Shown here one piece after another: positions 23,608 through 31,478 of a DNA stretch of 46,175 nt. Position 1 is the first letter of the stretch. Each line of letters starts with the position of its first letter. Source of the DNA: JAWLHA01 sp041690535 (lineage in GTDB: Bacteria; Pseudomonadota; Gammaproteobacteria; Thiohalomonadales; Thiohalomonadaceae); the NCBI GenBank assembly GCA_041690535.1, contig JAWLHA010000034.1:1-46175 (forward strand), given 5' to 3'. The translations under genes and the position numbers were made by a program. Under the pieces are notes generated by a model, which was not told where the DNA came from, made no database searches, and saw only the letters and a program-made list of their open reading frames with translations.

Positions 23608-24691
23608 GGCCGCCCCCTGCAACGACAAACTCCACCTCGCGCTCCACCGCATTGACGTAGCGGGCGCCGCGCTGCTTGAACCGGCGCAAGCTGAACAGCA
23701 CGGCACGTTCGACATGGCTGAGTCCGCATTCGGTCGCCAGCAACTGCACCCGCTGCTCAACCGCAGCGCGATCCTGCCCATGGATCATGCAGAACAGGTT
23801 GTACGGCCAGTGGGGGAGCCGGCGCGGGCGGCGATAACAGAGGGTCACGAAATCGAACTGGCGGAAACGGTTGCCCACCTCGCGCACCTCCTCGTCGGGG
23901 ATGTCCCACACCACCATCGCGTTGGCGCGATAGCCGAGCTCCCGGTGGCGCACGACGATCCCGTGGCGTCCGATGGTTCCGTCCTGCAGCCACTCACCAA
24001 GACGGCGGAGCACCTGCTTCTCGGCCAACTGGGCCGCGTGGGCGACAGCCGCATAGGGGCGTTCCGTCAGTGCGAGGCCGCCCTGCACGGCGCCGACCAA
24101 CCTGCGGTCGGCCTCATCACGAATGGAGAGGGGACGGCGCACCGGCTCGATCTGGGGCGACGAGGGGATGGCACGGGTGACGGCCGCCCCCTCGTCCCCA
24201 CCGGGCGGGTCGAGCCGAAAGCCGAGGTCGAGGTGATAGGCCTCCAGCATGGGCAGCGACATCACCGGCAATCCGGCCCGCTCGCCGATGTCCACCAGCA
24301 CCGCGTTCAACTGGGCCTCGTCCGCGGCGGTCACCACGAACCAGAGGTTGAAGTGGTGCTCACGCTCGTAGTTGTGGTTGACTTCGGGATAGGCATTCAC
24401 CAGTGTTGCCACCCCTGACAACTGCTCCGGCGGCACCGCCATCGCCGCCAGCGTACTGGTGCCCACCCGGTGCGGCCGGAATACCGGCCCCACGCGGCTG
24501 ACCGTCCCCTGCGCCTGAAGCCGCCTGAGGGTGGCCAGCACTTCGCTCTCCCTCGCGCCGATCCGAGCGGCGACGGTCGCAAAAGGCTTCGGCACGAGCG
24601 GAAAGTCATGCTGAAATGCATTCAGGAGACTCTTCTCCAGTGCGCCGAGTGTGGTGCATTCGGCAGGCTCGGCTACATCCACCTGTCCCAT
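23600..24691 (-). CDS. nirDL: NirDL fusion, siroheme decarboxylase
   Basis: This is a 363-residue fusion of two AsnC/Lrp-like subunits. Residues 1 to about 165 resemble NirD (LVPKPFATVAARIGARE, EVNHNYEREHHFNLWFVV). About 190-350 resemble NirL (TLCYRRPRRLPHWPYNLF, LRRFKQRGARY), joined by a Pro/Gly-rich linker. Fused NirDL proteins are known, for example in Hydrogenobacter. AGGGGG precedes ATG 24691. It lies 65 bases after nirF. Confidence 0.9.
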   Translation of the reverse strand: MGQVDVAEPAECTTLGALEKSLLNAFQHDFPLVPKPFATVAARIGARESEVLATLRRLQAQGTVSRVGPVFRPHRVGTSTLAAMAVPPEQLSGVATLVNAYPEVNHNYEREHHFNLWFVVTAADEAQLNAVLVDIGERAGLPVMSLPMLEAYHLDLGFRLDPPGGDEGAAVTRAIPSSPQIEPVRRPLSIRDEADRRLVGAVQGGLALTERPYAAVAHAAQLAEKQVLRRLGEWLQDGTIGRHGIVVRHRELGYRANAMVVWDIPDEEVREVGNRFRQFDFVTLCYRRPRRLPHWPYNLFCMIHGQDRAAVEQRVQLLATECGLSHVERAVLFSLRRFKQRGARYVNAVEREVEFVVAGGGHG

Positions 24692-24756
24692 GGTGATCCC
24701 CCTTCTGTTGTTGTTCTCGGATTGACTCTCGTGTGATTGCGACCGCGACCGCGCGC

Positions 24757-25989
24757 CTACAGACCGATGCGGTGGGCACGGGCGGTGAAAAAGATCCCGC
24801 TCGGTTTGTCGGCCGGGAGTTCGGCAATGGCCGTGAGCGTCCGGGTGTCATAGACCCTGACCTTGTCCTCATCGCGCACCGACAGCCACACCTGTTCGCC
24901 GCGGGGCGAAAACTCCATGTGCAACACCCCCTTGCCGGGCTGAAGGGTGTGTGCGATCTGCAGGGCGGCGGTGTCGATGATCTGCACGGTGTCGTTGTTC
25001 GGTACGGCAAAGTTGACCCACACCTGACGGCCATCGGGCCGGCCCATGGCAAACACCGGTTGCCCGTGGACGGGAATGCGCGTGACCTCACGCCAGCTTT
25101 CCATCTCCACGACCAGCACCTCATGCCGGCCCACGGCAGGGATGAAGGCGTAATTGCCGGCGACCGCCCACCCCTCCAGATGGGGCATCTTGTAGACCGG
25201 CAACTTCTGCTCGCCCCGGCCGTAGTGATTGAGGATCCGTTTCGCTCCGCGCTCCGGGTACCAGAGGTCGACCAGCGCGAGCCCGTCCTCCCCGAACAAA
25301 CCGGCGATGTAGTAGCGTCCCTCCTTGGTGATGAGGGCGTCGTAAGGGGCCCGCCCCACGTCGGTGAACTTGGTGATCGACGGTTGGCGCGGCTCGGTGA
25401 AGTCGGCGATCCAGATCTGATTGGCATCGTAGAGGCTGAACACGAACCGCTGGTCCGGGGCATCCACCAACCCGACCACCTTCGAGCGCCCCCCGTCGTA
25501 CTCGGCGGGGATGTCGGCCAGCAGCGCCAGTGTCTCGGCATCGAACACCTTGACACCGCCCGGTTCGTAATTGGAGACCGCGACCAGTCTGCCGTCCTGG
25601 GAGATGGCCCCGCCGATGCTGTTGCCCGACTGAACGGTGCGGGCGGCGATCCGACCGCTCAGCAAATCCACCTTGGTCAGCCCGCCGTCACGCCCGAACA
25701 CGTAGCCGTAACGCTCATCACGGGAGAACACCACCGAGGCGTGGGAGAGATCACCCAGCCCTTCGATGCTGACGAGCCGCGAGCGCGCAGTGGTCTCCAC
25801 CAGTTGCACCCGGCCGGACGCACGCTCCACCACCAGTCCGAGGTCACCGGTGGCACGCGGCATGGGCGCGCACCCCACCACAAGCGCACCAAGCGCGAAG
25901 GCGCTCACCCACCACCGGCGGCGTGTTCCGCGGGCCACTGACTGCCTCGAAACCCTGCAGTGATGCTGACTGTGTTGCGAATCAATCAT
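24757..25989 (-). CDS. nirF: NirF, heme d1 biosynthesis lipoprotein
   Basis: This is a periplasmic propeller protein of 410 residues acting late in heme d1 assembly, before NirN. Its exact reaction is still debated. The N-terminal signal has a lipobox ending at Cys40 (GALVVGCAP), so the protein is membrane-anchored. Propeller blades include NSIGGAISQDGRLVAVSNYE and KGVLHMEFSPRGEQVWLSVR. It overlaps nirC by eight bases. It resembles the d1 domain of NirS and NirN but has no heme c motif. Confidence 0.9.
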   Translation of the reverse strand: MIDSQHSQHHCRVSRQSVARGTRRRWWVSAFALGALVVGCAPMPRATGDLGLVVERASGRVQLVETTARSRLVSIEGLGDLSHASVVFSRDERYGYVFGRDGGLTKVDLLSGRIAARTVQSGNSIGGAISQDGRLVAVSNYEPGGVKVFDAETLALLADIPAEYDGGRSKVVGLVDAPDQRFVFSLYDANQIWIADFTEPRQPSITKFTDVGRAPYDALITKEGRYYIAGLFGEDGLALVDLWYPERGAKRILNHYGRGEQKLPVYKMPHLEGWAVAGNYAFIPAVGRHEVLVVEMESWREVTRIPVHGQPVFAMGRPDGRQVWVNFAVPNNDTVQIIDTAALQIAHTLQPGKGVLHMEFSPRGEQVWLSVRDEDKVRVYDTRTLTAIAELPADKPSGIFFTARAHRIGL

Positions 25990-26314
25990 TGAGCTTCCCC
26001 TCTTGCAAACGTGTCACCAGCCAATCCGCCTCCTCCTCGCTGATCAGCCCCTGCCATGGCGGCATGGGGGTACCGACCCGGCCGGCAAGAATGGTGGCAC
26101 GCAGAAACGCCACCGGTTTGCCGGCCAGGTATTCGGGCAGCAGCGGCGGGCCCAACCCGCCCTTCAGGGTCATGCCGTGGCATGAGCCGCAGTCGTGGCG
26201 CACCAGGTGAAGGAGTTCCCTCTGGCGCACCCCGTCGGGCTCTCCATGGGCCAGCAGCGGGAGGAGTGCGAGGGCCATCGCCCCAAGGGCGCGGATCGAA
26301 TTGCGCCGGTTCAT
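25982..26314 (-). CDS. nirC: NirC, periplasmic mono-heme cytochrome c
   Basis: This 110-residue cytochrome has signal peptide MNRRNSIRALGAMALALLPL and one heme site, CGSCH (42-46), with GTPMPPWQGLISEEEADWL holding the candidate distal Met. It is thought to pass electrons to NirS or in heme d1 maturation. AGGA directly abuts the ATG, so the start is less sure; no upstream in-frame ATG exists before a stop. A strong hairpin separates it from the multiheme gene upstream. Confidence 0.85.
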   Translation of the reverse strand: MNRRNSIRALGAMALALLPLLAHGEPDGVRQRELLHLVRHDCGSCHGMTLKGGLGPPLLPEYLAGKPVAFLRATILAGRVGTPMPPWQGLISEEEADWLVTRLQEGKLND

Positions 26315-26464
26315 TCCTGCGTTGACCCGGTGTTGGCCCGCCCCGTGACACAGAGGCCTGCGGCCGATGTGTTCTCTGTGGTCTTCATGCGAACTTCCCC
26401 CTTGTCATCCATTGCGATGTTCGGTTCCGAACGGTCGATGGCCGCTCTTGATGGCGGTCAGTCC

Positions 26465-26499
26465 CGGCCGTCCCCCACACTCCGGGTGGAGGACGGCCG
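26465..26499 (-). terminator. Strong intercistronic hairpin after the NirT-like gene
   Basis: CGGCCGTCC (26465-26473) pairs with GGACGGCCG (26491-26499), and the stem continues past one mismatch as CCAC/GTGG. It begins six bases beyond the NirT-like stop in the direction of transcription and has no T-run. It is likely an mRNA stabiliser or partial attenuator splitting nirS-nirT from nirCF-DL-GHJN. Confidence 0.5.
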
Positions 26500-26505
26500 C
26501 CGAGC

Positions 26506-28209
26506 TCAGCGGCGAACGGCGTTGATCTCGGCACTCGGGTCGTCGAAGCCGAGTCGATAGCCCAGCGAGACGTGATGAAAACGGCCGTTGGTGTGGTCGT
26601 CATGGATGGCGAAGCCGATGTTGTAGATCTGCCCGGCCGCCAGGCTGAGGTCACCCCGCACCTCGGAGGTGAGTTTGCGCTTCATGGTCACCACCCAGGT
26701 GTCCCCTTCCAGACGCCCCTCGAACGCCACCCCCTGACCACCGTCCATTACGCGCTCAGCCAGCACGTAGCCGTCCTCCGACTCGCCGGTGCCCGCCTTG
26801 AAGCGCAACAGCTCCATCAGGCGGTTGGCGTCGAATTCCGCCTCGATAGCCGCTGCCTCCTTGAGCTTGTCCCAGCCCCCCCGTTTTCCCGACGAGCCGC
26901 GAACGTCGATCTCCGCCCGGCTCTCGGCGATGTACTTGCGTACGTCATGATCGCCCGGCGCATCGGGCATGCCGTTGGCGTCGTGGTGGCACGTCCCCCA
27001 GCAGCCGGCCTGCGCGGCTTCCTGAACCTCATCGGTAGAGAGCATCACCGCCAGCTTGGTGGGATTCTGCGAGTCCATCTTGCCACCCTCGACGAACGAC
27101 ACGGGCACGTGCGGCGTATCGGGCCATGCGAAGCGCATGTGCAGGTACTGGTCGTCATAGGCGGCCTGGACCTGCATCCGTATGCCGGGGCGTTTGCCCG
27201 GAAGGGGCACGGTTTCGGCCTTCTCCCCGTTGACCATCTTGCGACCCATCGCCTCCTGCTCCCCCTCGTGGCAGGTGAAGCAGCGGTCGCCTGCCTTCCG
27301 ATAAACGCGGGCCCCGCTATGTTCGCTACCGGTGAGAATCCACTCCATCGAGGTCTGCCCTGGATAGAACAGCACCACCTCGCGCCCGGGCACGGCGCTC
27401 CAGTCCAGTCCGCCAGTCGGTGCGGCCGCGACGGCCGCCGCCGCAACGCTCTGGGCGGCAGCTGCCGGTGTCGGCGCCTCCGCCCGTGCGCTGACCGCCA
27501 TCACCCGGGCCTGTTCCGCAGCGGGGCGCTGCGTGGTCTGCGCCTCTTGCGCCTCCTTGGCCAGGAACGCCGCCCACTGGGTCGGCAAGGGGCGCTTGTA
27601 GGCCGGATTGGGCTGTTCGAGCGCCATGACCTCCTCCTCTTCGAGAAGTTGATGGACTTTTTTGTGGGCAATGCCCTTGTGACAGTCGATGCAGGTCTGG
27701 CCCTGTTCCATGGCAAAAATGTGCTGCTTGCGGGAACGCAGCTTCTGCTGTTCGGGATTCATGGAGTCGAAGTCGTGACAATTGCGGCATTCGCGCGAGT
27801 CGGTGGACTTCATCGCATCCCACACCCGCCGGGCCATCTGCAGTCGATGCTCATCGAATTTCTCGGGGGTATCCACCGTCCCCATGGCCTTGTGGAACAG
27901 CTCATTGCTTGCCTTGACCTTGCGGACCATCTTGTGGACCCACGGGTCGGGCACGTGACAATCGGAGCAGGTGGCCCGCACGCCACTGCGATTGCTGAAA
28001 TGAACCGTCTGCTTGTACTCCTGATAGACGTTCTGCTCCATCTCGTGGCATGAGATGCAGAAGTCGAGGGTGTTGGTGGCCTCCATCGCGGTATTGAAGC
28101 CACCCCAGAAGATGATGCCGGCTCCCATGAAAAACAGGGCAGCGCCGACAGTTGCGCCCAGAAGGGTCTTGCGCGACAAGAAGTTTCGTTTGACTGTTGG
28201 CAAAGGCAT
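26506..28209 (-). CDS. NapC/NirT-type tetraheme cytochrome fused to a cytochrome c-552/EB_dh-like heme domain
   Basis: This 567-residue membrane-anchored protein probably carries quinol electrons to nitrite reductase. Residues 15-37 form the membrane anchor. Four heme sites follow as in NirT: CISCH (51), CSDCH (81), CRNCH (141) and CIDCH (173). An Ala/Pro/Gln-rich linker (about 215-265) joins a C-terminal domain with CFTCH at 310 and a variant CWGTCH at 403-408, which has three residues between the cysteines. The end (TNGRFHHVSLGYRLG) resembles the heme-binding subunit of DMSO-reductase-type dehydrogenases. GGAGGT precedes the ATG. It follows nirS directly. Plain NirT is about 200 residues, so this is a large fusion. 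Confidence 0.85.
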   Translation of the reverse strand: MPLPTVKRNFLSRKTLLGATVGAALFFMGAGIIFWGGFNTAMEATNTLDFCISCHEMEQNVYQEYKQTVHFSNRSGVRATCSDCHVPDPWVHKMVRKVKASNELFHKAMGTVDTPEKFDEHRLQMARRVWDAMKSTDSRECRNCHDFDSMNPEQQKLRSRKQHIFAMEQGQTCIDCHKGIAHKKVHQLLEEEEVMALEQPNPAYKRPLPTQWAAFLAKEAQEAQTTQRPAAEQARVMAVSARAEAPTPAAAAQSVAAAAVAAAPTGGLDWSAVPGREVVLFYPGQTSMEWILTGSEHSGARVYRKAGDRCFTCHEGEQEAMGRKMVNGEKAETVPLPGKRPGIRMQVQAAYDDQYLHMRFAWPDTPHVPVSFVEGGKMDSQNPTKLAVMLSTDEVQEAAQAGCWGTCHHDANGMPDAPGDHDVRKYIAESRAEIDVRGSSGKRGGWDKLKEAAAIEAEFDANRLMELLRFKAGTGESEDGYVLAERVMDGGQGVAFEGRLEGDTWVVTMKRKLTSEVRGDLSLAAGQIYNIGFAIHDDHTNGRFHHVSLGYRLGFDDPSAEINAVRR

Positions 28210-28254
28210 GGGACCGACCTCCGGTTAATGGCTGCGTTATCGCTGAGGGGAGAG

Positions 28255-28276
28255 AGCGGGGCTGACGCGCCCCGCT
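28255..28276 (-). terminator. Hairpin between nirS and the NirT-like gene
   Basis: AGCGGGG (28255-28261) pairs with CCCCGCT (28270-28276), loop of eight, 18 bases behind the nirS stop. It has no T-run; it may raise nirS message level relative to downstream genes. Confidence 0.4.
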
Positions 28277-28294
28277 ACCCTCGTCAGTACGCCA

Positions 28295-29923
28295 TCAGGT
28301 GACGTGGTCGATACGATTCTTGACGTTGAACTTTCCGGTCGGGGCGTACAGCCCCTTGATGCGGGTCTTCTCCTTCAGGGTATTGGCGTCGAAGACGACG
28401 ATCTCGCCATTTGGCTGTTTGCTGTCCTTGAGATTCCACACGGAGGCCCAAACCTCGGTGCCGTCTGCGTTGAATTCCATATGAACCGCTGCCTGGCCTT
28501 CCTTGTCCGTCAGCCGGATGGTCTTCACCACCTTGCCGGTCGCCTTGTCGATGACCTTGAGCGACTGCTGCACCTCCGGTTCCGGATGCTTGGTCTGGTC
28601 GGCCCACACGTACTTGCTCTTCGGGTGGGTGCGCACGAACAGGCCCGGTCCGTCGGTGGCCACCTCGTAGCAGATCTTCCAGGCCTTGTCGGGACGCCCG
28701 GCGGGGTCATTGCCCCACACGGTCACCTTGCCTACACCGAGATGGGTCGTACCCGCAACCGGACCACACTTGGGGTCGTTCCAGTTGGCGCCGGGGCCTG
28801 GATGGGGCAGCTTGTCGACGTCGATCAGAGCTTCGAGCTTGCGCTCCTTGGTATCGACCACCACCATTTTGTTGGAGGCATTGGCTGCGATCTGGAAGTA
28901 ACGCCCGGTCGGGTCGAAGAAGCCGTCGTGCAGGAACTTGGCGGTGTCGATTTTTTCGATGCGCAGGTTGTCGATGTCGCTGTAGTCCACCTGCCACATC
29001 TGGCCCAGCTCCTTCATCGAAACAAGCCACGACATCTCGTTGGGCGTATCGTAGAGTGCGGCGACACGGGACTCCTCCACATAATCCCCGTCGATGTTCA
29101 CGCCGCGGGAGGAGACGACCTTGAGCGGATCCATGGTCACCGCATCGACGATCACGAAGTGCGGCGGCCAGTACCCCCCACCGATCACGTATTTTCCGTC
29201 GCCCGAAACGGCGACATCGCGAGCGTCATAGGCGATCTTGGTTTCGGCAACGAGCATCTTGTCCGGCTTCTGCCAGAGATCGATTTTCGTCATCTTTCCG
29301 TCGCGACCCATGGTGTACCAGAATCGCCCGGGGTTGTCCGCCTTCGCGACATTGGAATGTTCCAGCGCCTTGATGACGTGAACCGCGTAGCCTGTGGTAA
29401 TGTGCGTCAGCACCTCTTTCGTGTCACCGTCAATCACGGCCACTTTGCCGACGTCCCGCTCGATCACCACGAAGAAGTTTTTCCAGTTGCGATTGTGCAG
29501 CGGCTTTTTCGGGTAATCCTTGGGCTGGACGTAAACCTTGGTGTGCTCCCTCATCATCGCCAATGACATTTCAGGCGGTTTCGGCGGTTCGATCTGGATG
29601 TAGGTGGCGAGCAATTTGATCTCTTGGGGAGAGAGGATGTTGTCGAAGTTGTTCATCCCCCCTTCGGTGCCGAAGCCGATAATCCGCTCCAAGCGCTGCT
29701 GGCCTTTTTCACGGGTTTCTTTCGGCAAAAGGCTCTTGCCCGTGGCGCCCTTTCGCAGCACGCCATGACAGCCGGCACAATGCTGAAAGTAGAGTGTTTT
29801 GCCCTTCTCGAAATCCGCCTCCGAAAGACTCGGTCCGTTTGCCGCAAAGGCAGGAACTGTTCCCCCCGCGAAGACCGACGCGATAGCGATGGCCAGGCCG
29901 GATAGTTTGAGTTGTCCTTTCAT
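28295..29923 (-). CDS. nirS: Cytochrome cd1 nitrite reductase (NO-forming)
   Basis: This periplasmic dimeric enzyme reduces nitrite to nitric oxide, the defining step of denitrification. It has 542 residues from ATG 29923. The signal peptide ends near AFA-ANG (27-28). The heme c site CAGCH is at 49-53. The eight-bladed propeller binding heme d1 includes RDVAVSGDGKYVIGGGYWPP and AVHMEFNADGTEVWASVWN; candidate active-site histidines lie in HLGVGKVT and KTKHPEP-like segments. It is the first gene of the cluster, preceded by a Dnr/FNR-like operator. It is full length and looks intact. Confidence 0.95.
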   Translation of the reverse strand: MKGQLKLSGLAIAIASVFAGGTVPAFAANGPSLSEADFEKGKTLYFQHCAGCHGVLRKGATGKSLLPKETREKGQQRLERIIGFGTEGGMNNFDNILSPQEIKLLATYIQIEPPKPPEMSLAMMREHTKVYVQPKDYPKKPLHNRNWKNFFVVIERDVGKVAVIDGDTKEVLTHITTGYAVHVIKALEHSNVAKADNPGRFWYTMGRDGKMTKIDLWQKPDKMLVAETKIAYDARDVAVSGDGKYVIGGGYWPPHFVIVDAVTMDPLKVVSSRGVNIDGDYVEESRVAALYDTPNEMSWLVSMKELGQMWQVDYSDIDNLRIEKIDTAKFLHDGFFDPTGRYFQIAANASNKMVVVDTKERKLEALIDVDKLPHPGPGANWNDPKCGPVAGTTHLGVGKVTVWGNDPAGRPDKAWKICYEVATDGPGLFVRTHPKSKYVWADQTKHPEPEVQQSLKVIDKATGKVVKTIRLTDKEGQAAVHMEFNADGTEVWASVWNLKDSKQPNGEIVVFDANTLKEKTRIKGLYAPTGKFNVKNRIDHVT

Positions 29924-29993
29924 CGTGTACCCCCCTTGGGTTTGGTTGAGACAGCCTCGGGGGAGACATTGTTGTATGGAGGACTCAACAGCC

Positions 29994-30007
29994 TTGATTA
30001 AGGTCAA
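29994..30007 (-). promoter_or_regulatory. Dnr/Nnr/FNR-family binding site upstream of nirS
   Basis: Read toward nirS it is TTGACCTTAATCAA, matching TTGAT-N4-ATCAA at nine of ten positions. Its centre is 77 bases from the nirS start. With the usual -41.5 spacing, transcription would begin near 29959, giving a leader of about 35 bases. Control by a nitric-oxide- or oxygen-sensing CRP/FNR protein is inferred. Confidence 0.75.
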
Positions 30008-30008
30008 G

Positions 30009-30030
30009 ATGAAGAAAGTTTTTTCTTCAT
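30009..30030. promoter_or_regulatory. Perfect 9-bp inverted repeat upstream of the nirS operator
   Basis: ATGAAGAAA, spacer GTTT, TTTCTTCAT, next to the Dnr/FNR-like box. A related AT-rich direct repeat (TTCATTGAAAAAAC / TTCAATGAAAAAAC) follows at 30026-30060. It could be a second operator or an upstream activating element. The spacing does not fit the NsrR consensus. Confidence 0.4.
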
Positions 30031-30295
30031 TGAAAAAACGCTGATTTTCAATGAAAAAACAGGCAATTGGCGAGCGCAACTTCTAAGCATAGACAGAGAA
30101 ATTACCGGCCGCGACTTTCGGCAAAAAAATTAGAGAATGCTAATTAAGAAATTCGTAAAGAAGACATGAGCACGACTGCGATAGGGGAGTGCGCGAAATC
30201 GAGCAAAGACCTAATCAACCAAGGCGCGTTGGAAGCATGCGCGCGCCGCTGCTCATGATCCGCCACTCACCTTCGTACTTTTTCGTTAAGTGCGG

Positions 30296-30503
30296 GTAAC
30301 TACTCACCCGCCTTCGTCATTCCCGCGAAGGCGGAAATCCAGTGCTGGACTTCAGAGGGCCAAGGGTATTGGACTGGATGCCTTATGGATTCCCGCCTTC
30401 GCGGGAATGACGAACAGTACAAACAGCGAGGATCGAGTGCGGTGAACCTGCGACCGCATCCTAATTCCATAAGCGGGAGGCAGTCGGGGGGAAGAGTAGT
30501 TAC
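30296..30503. mobile_element. Family F2 terminal-inverted-repeat element, copy 3
   Basis: This 208-bp element runs GTAACTACTCACCC to GAGTAGTTAC, bounded by the exact 8-bp direct repeat AAGTGCGG (30288-30295 and 30504-30511). Internally it matches copy 2 almost base for base (ATTCCCGCGAAGGCGG, TGGACTTCAG, GTGCGGTGAACCTGCGACCG, CCATAAGCGGGAGGCAG). It lies in the 744-bp spacer between nirS and cysC. Confidence 0.9.
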
Positions 30504-30549
30504 AAGTGCGGCTCTATTCCATCGCAGTGGGGCCCGATGGCGAGCGGGC

Positions 30550-30585
30550 GAACCGCACGGTGGGTGCGCTGCGCTTATCCACCTA
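30550..30585. repeat. Fragment of family F1 element
   Basis: CGCACGGTGGGTGCGCTGCG, then CTTATCCACC matches one arm of the F1 palindrome. Both termini are missing. It lies near the 3' end of cysC. Confidence 0.55.
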
Positions 30586-30667
30586 CTGAGGGGTGTTCGC
30601 GTAAACCACCAGACCACTCACTCGCCGGCGGACTTGCGCTCCTGCAAGCCCGCCGGGGATTCAGTCC

Positions 30668-31303
30668 CTACCCGCCCCCGGTGGCCCGGCGCTTTTCCAC
30701 CGACAGGACCTCCCGCGCCTCCAACTGCCGGATGACCCGCTCCACACTCTCCTCCAGGGTCAACGCGCCCGTGTCGATGGAGATCTCGGGCTGCGCCGGC
30801 TCCTCGTAGGGGGAGGTAATGCCGGTGAATTCGGCGATCTCCCCTGCCCGGGCCTTTCGATACAGCCCCTTCACATCCCGTGACTCGCACACGTCGAGGG
30901 CGCAGCGGCAGTAGATCTCGATGAAGTCACCCGGAGCGACCAACTCCCTCACCCGCTGCCGATCGCTACGCAACGGCGAAATGAAAGCGGTCAGACAGAT
31001 CACCCCCGCCTCGACGAAGAGCTTCGCCACCTCCCCTACCCGCCGGATGTTCTCGGTCCGGTCCTCAATGGAGAATCCCAGTTCATTGCAGAGCCCGTGA
31101 CGGACGTTGTCGCCGTCCAACACAAAGGTCCGGCAAGCCATTGAGTGCAGGCGCTCTTCCACTGCATGGGCGAGCGTCGATTTTCCGGCGCCCGAGAGCC
31201 CCGTGAACCAGAGGATGGCACTCTTATGTCCATTGAGATGCCCGCGCAGCTCGCGGGTAATGGTCGGCTGATGCCAGACAACATGCCTTTTTTCGGTGCT
31301 CAT
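30668..31303 (-). CDS. cysC: Adenylyl-sulfate kinase
   Basis: It phosphorylates adenosine 5'-phosphosulfate to PAPS for sulfate assimilation or sulfation. It has 211 residues from ATG 31303. The P-loop GLSGAGKST is at 35-43. DGDNVRHGLCNELGFS, FISPLRSDRQRVR and the C-terminal ISIDTGALTLEE match the family. It begins VVWHQPTITRELRGHLNGHK, the usual CysC N-terminus. No cysD, cysN or sulfotransferase is adjacent, so its role here is not clear from context. It is divergent from hpnD. Confidence 0.93.
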   Translation of the reverse strand: MSTEKRHVVWHQPTITRELRGHLNGHKSAILWFTGLSGAGKSTLAHAVEERLHSMACRTFVLDGDNVRHGLCNELGFSIEDRTENIRRVGEVAKLFVEAGVICLTAFISPLRSDRQRVRELVAPGDFIEIYCRCALDVCESRDVKGLYRKARAGEIAEFTGITSPYEEPAQPEISIDTGALTLEESVERVIRQLEAREVLSVEKRRATGGG

Positions 31304-31478
31304 CGAGGTCCTCGTTCGGTTAAGATAGGGCCGCGACCGGGCTGTCGGTGGAGCAGGTTTTTTGGAACGGGGGCGCCCGCTGAGTCCATGCCCTCCCCCG
31401 AGGAGCTGCCCAAACGACGGCCGAGATGCAGTAACCTTAGCCGACAATTCACCCGAACCAAGAAGGCGCCGGAGGCCC

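Noticed and set aside
22668..24691. AsnC/Lrp transcription regulators in the nir cluster
   Set aside because: The proteins have the Lrp fold, but their active-site stretches and position match siroheme decarboxylase subunits NirDL, NirG and NirH.
30009..30030. NsrR operator
   Set aside because: The inverted repeat has a 9-4-9 layout and wrong distance between ATG and CAT half-sites, so it was kept only as an unassigned repeat.
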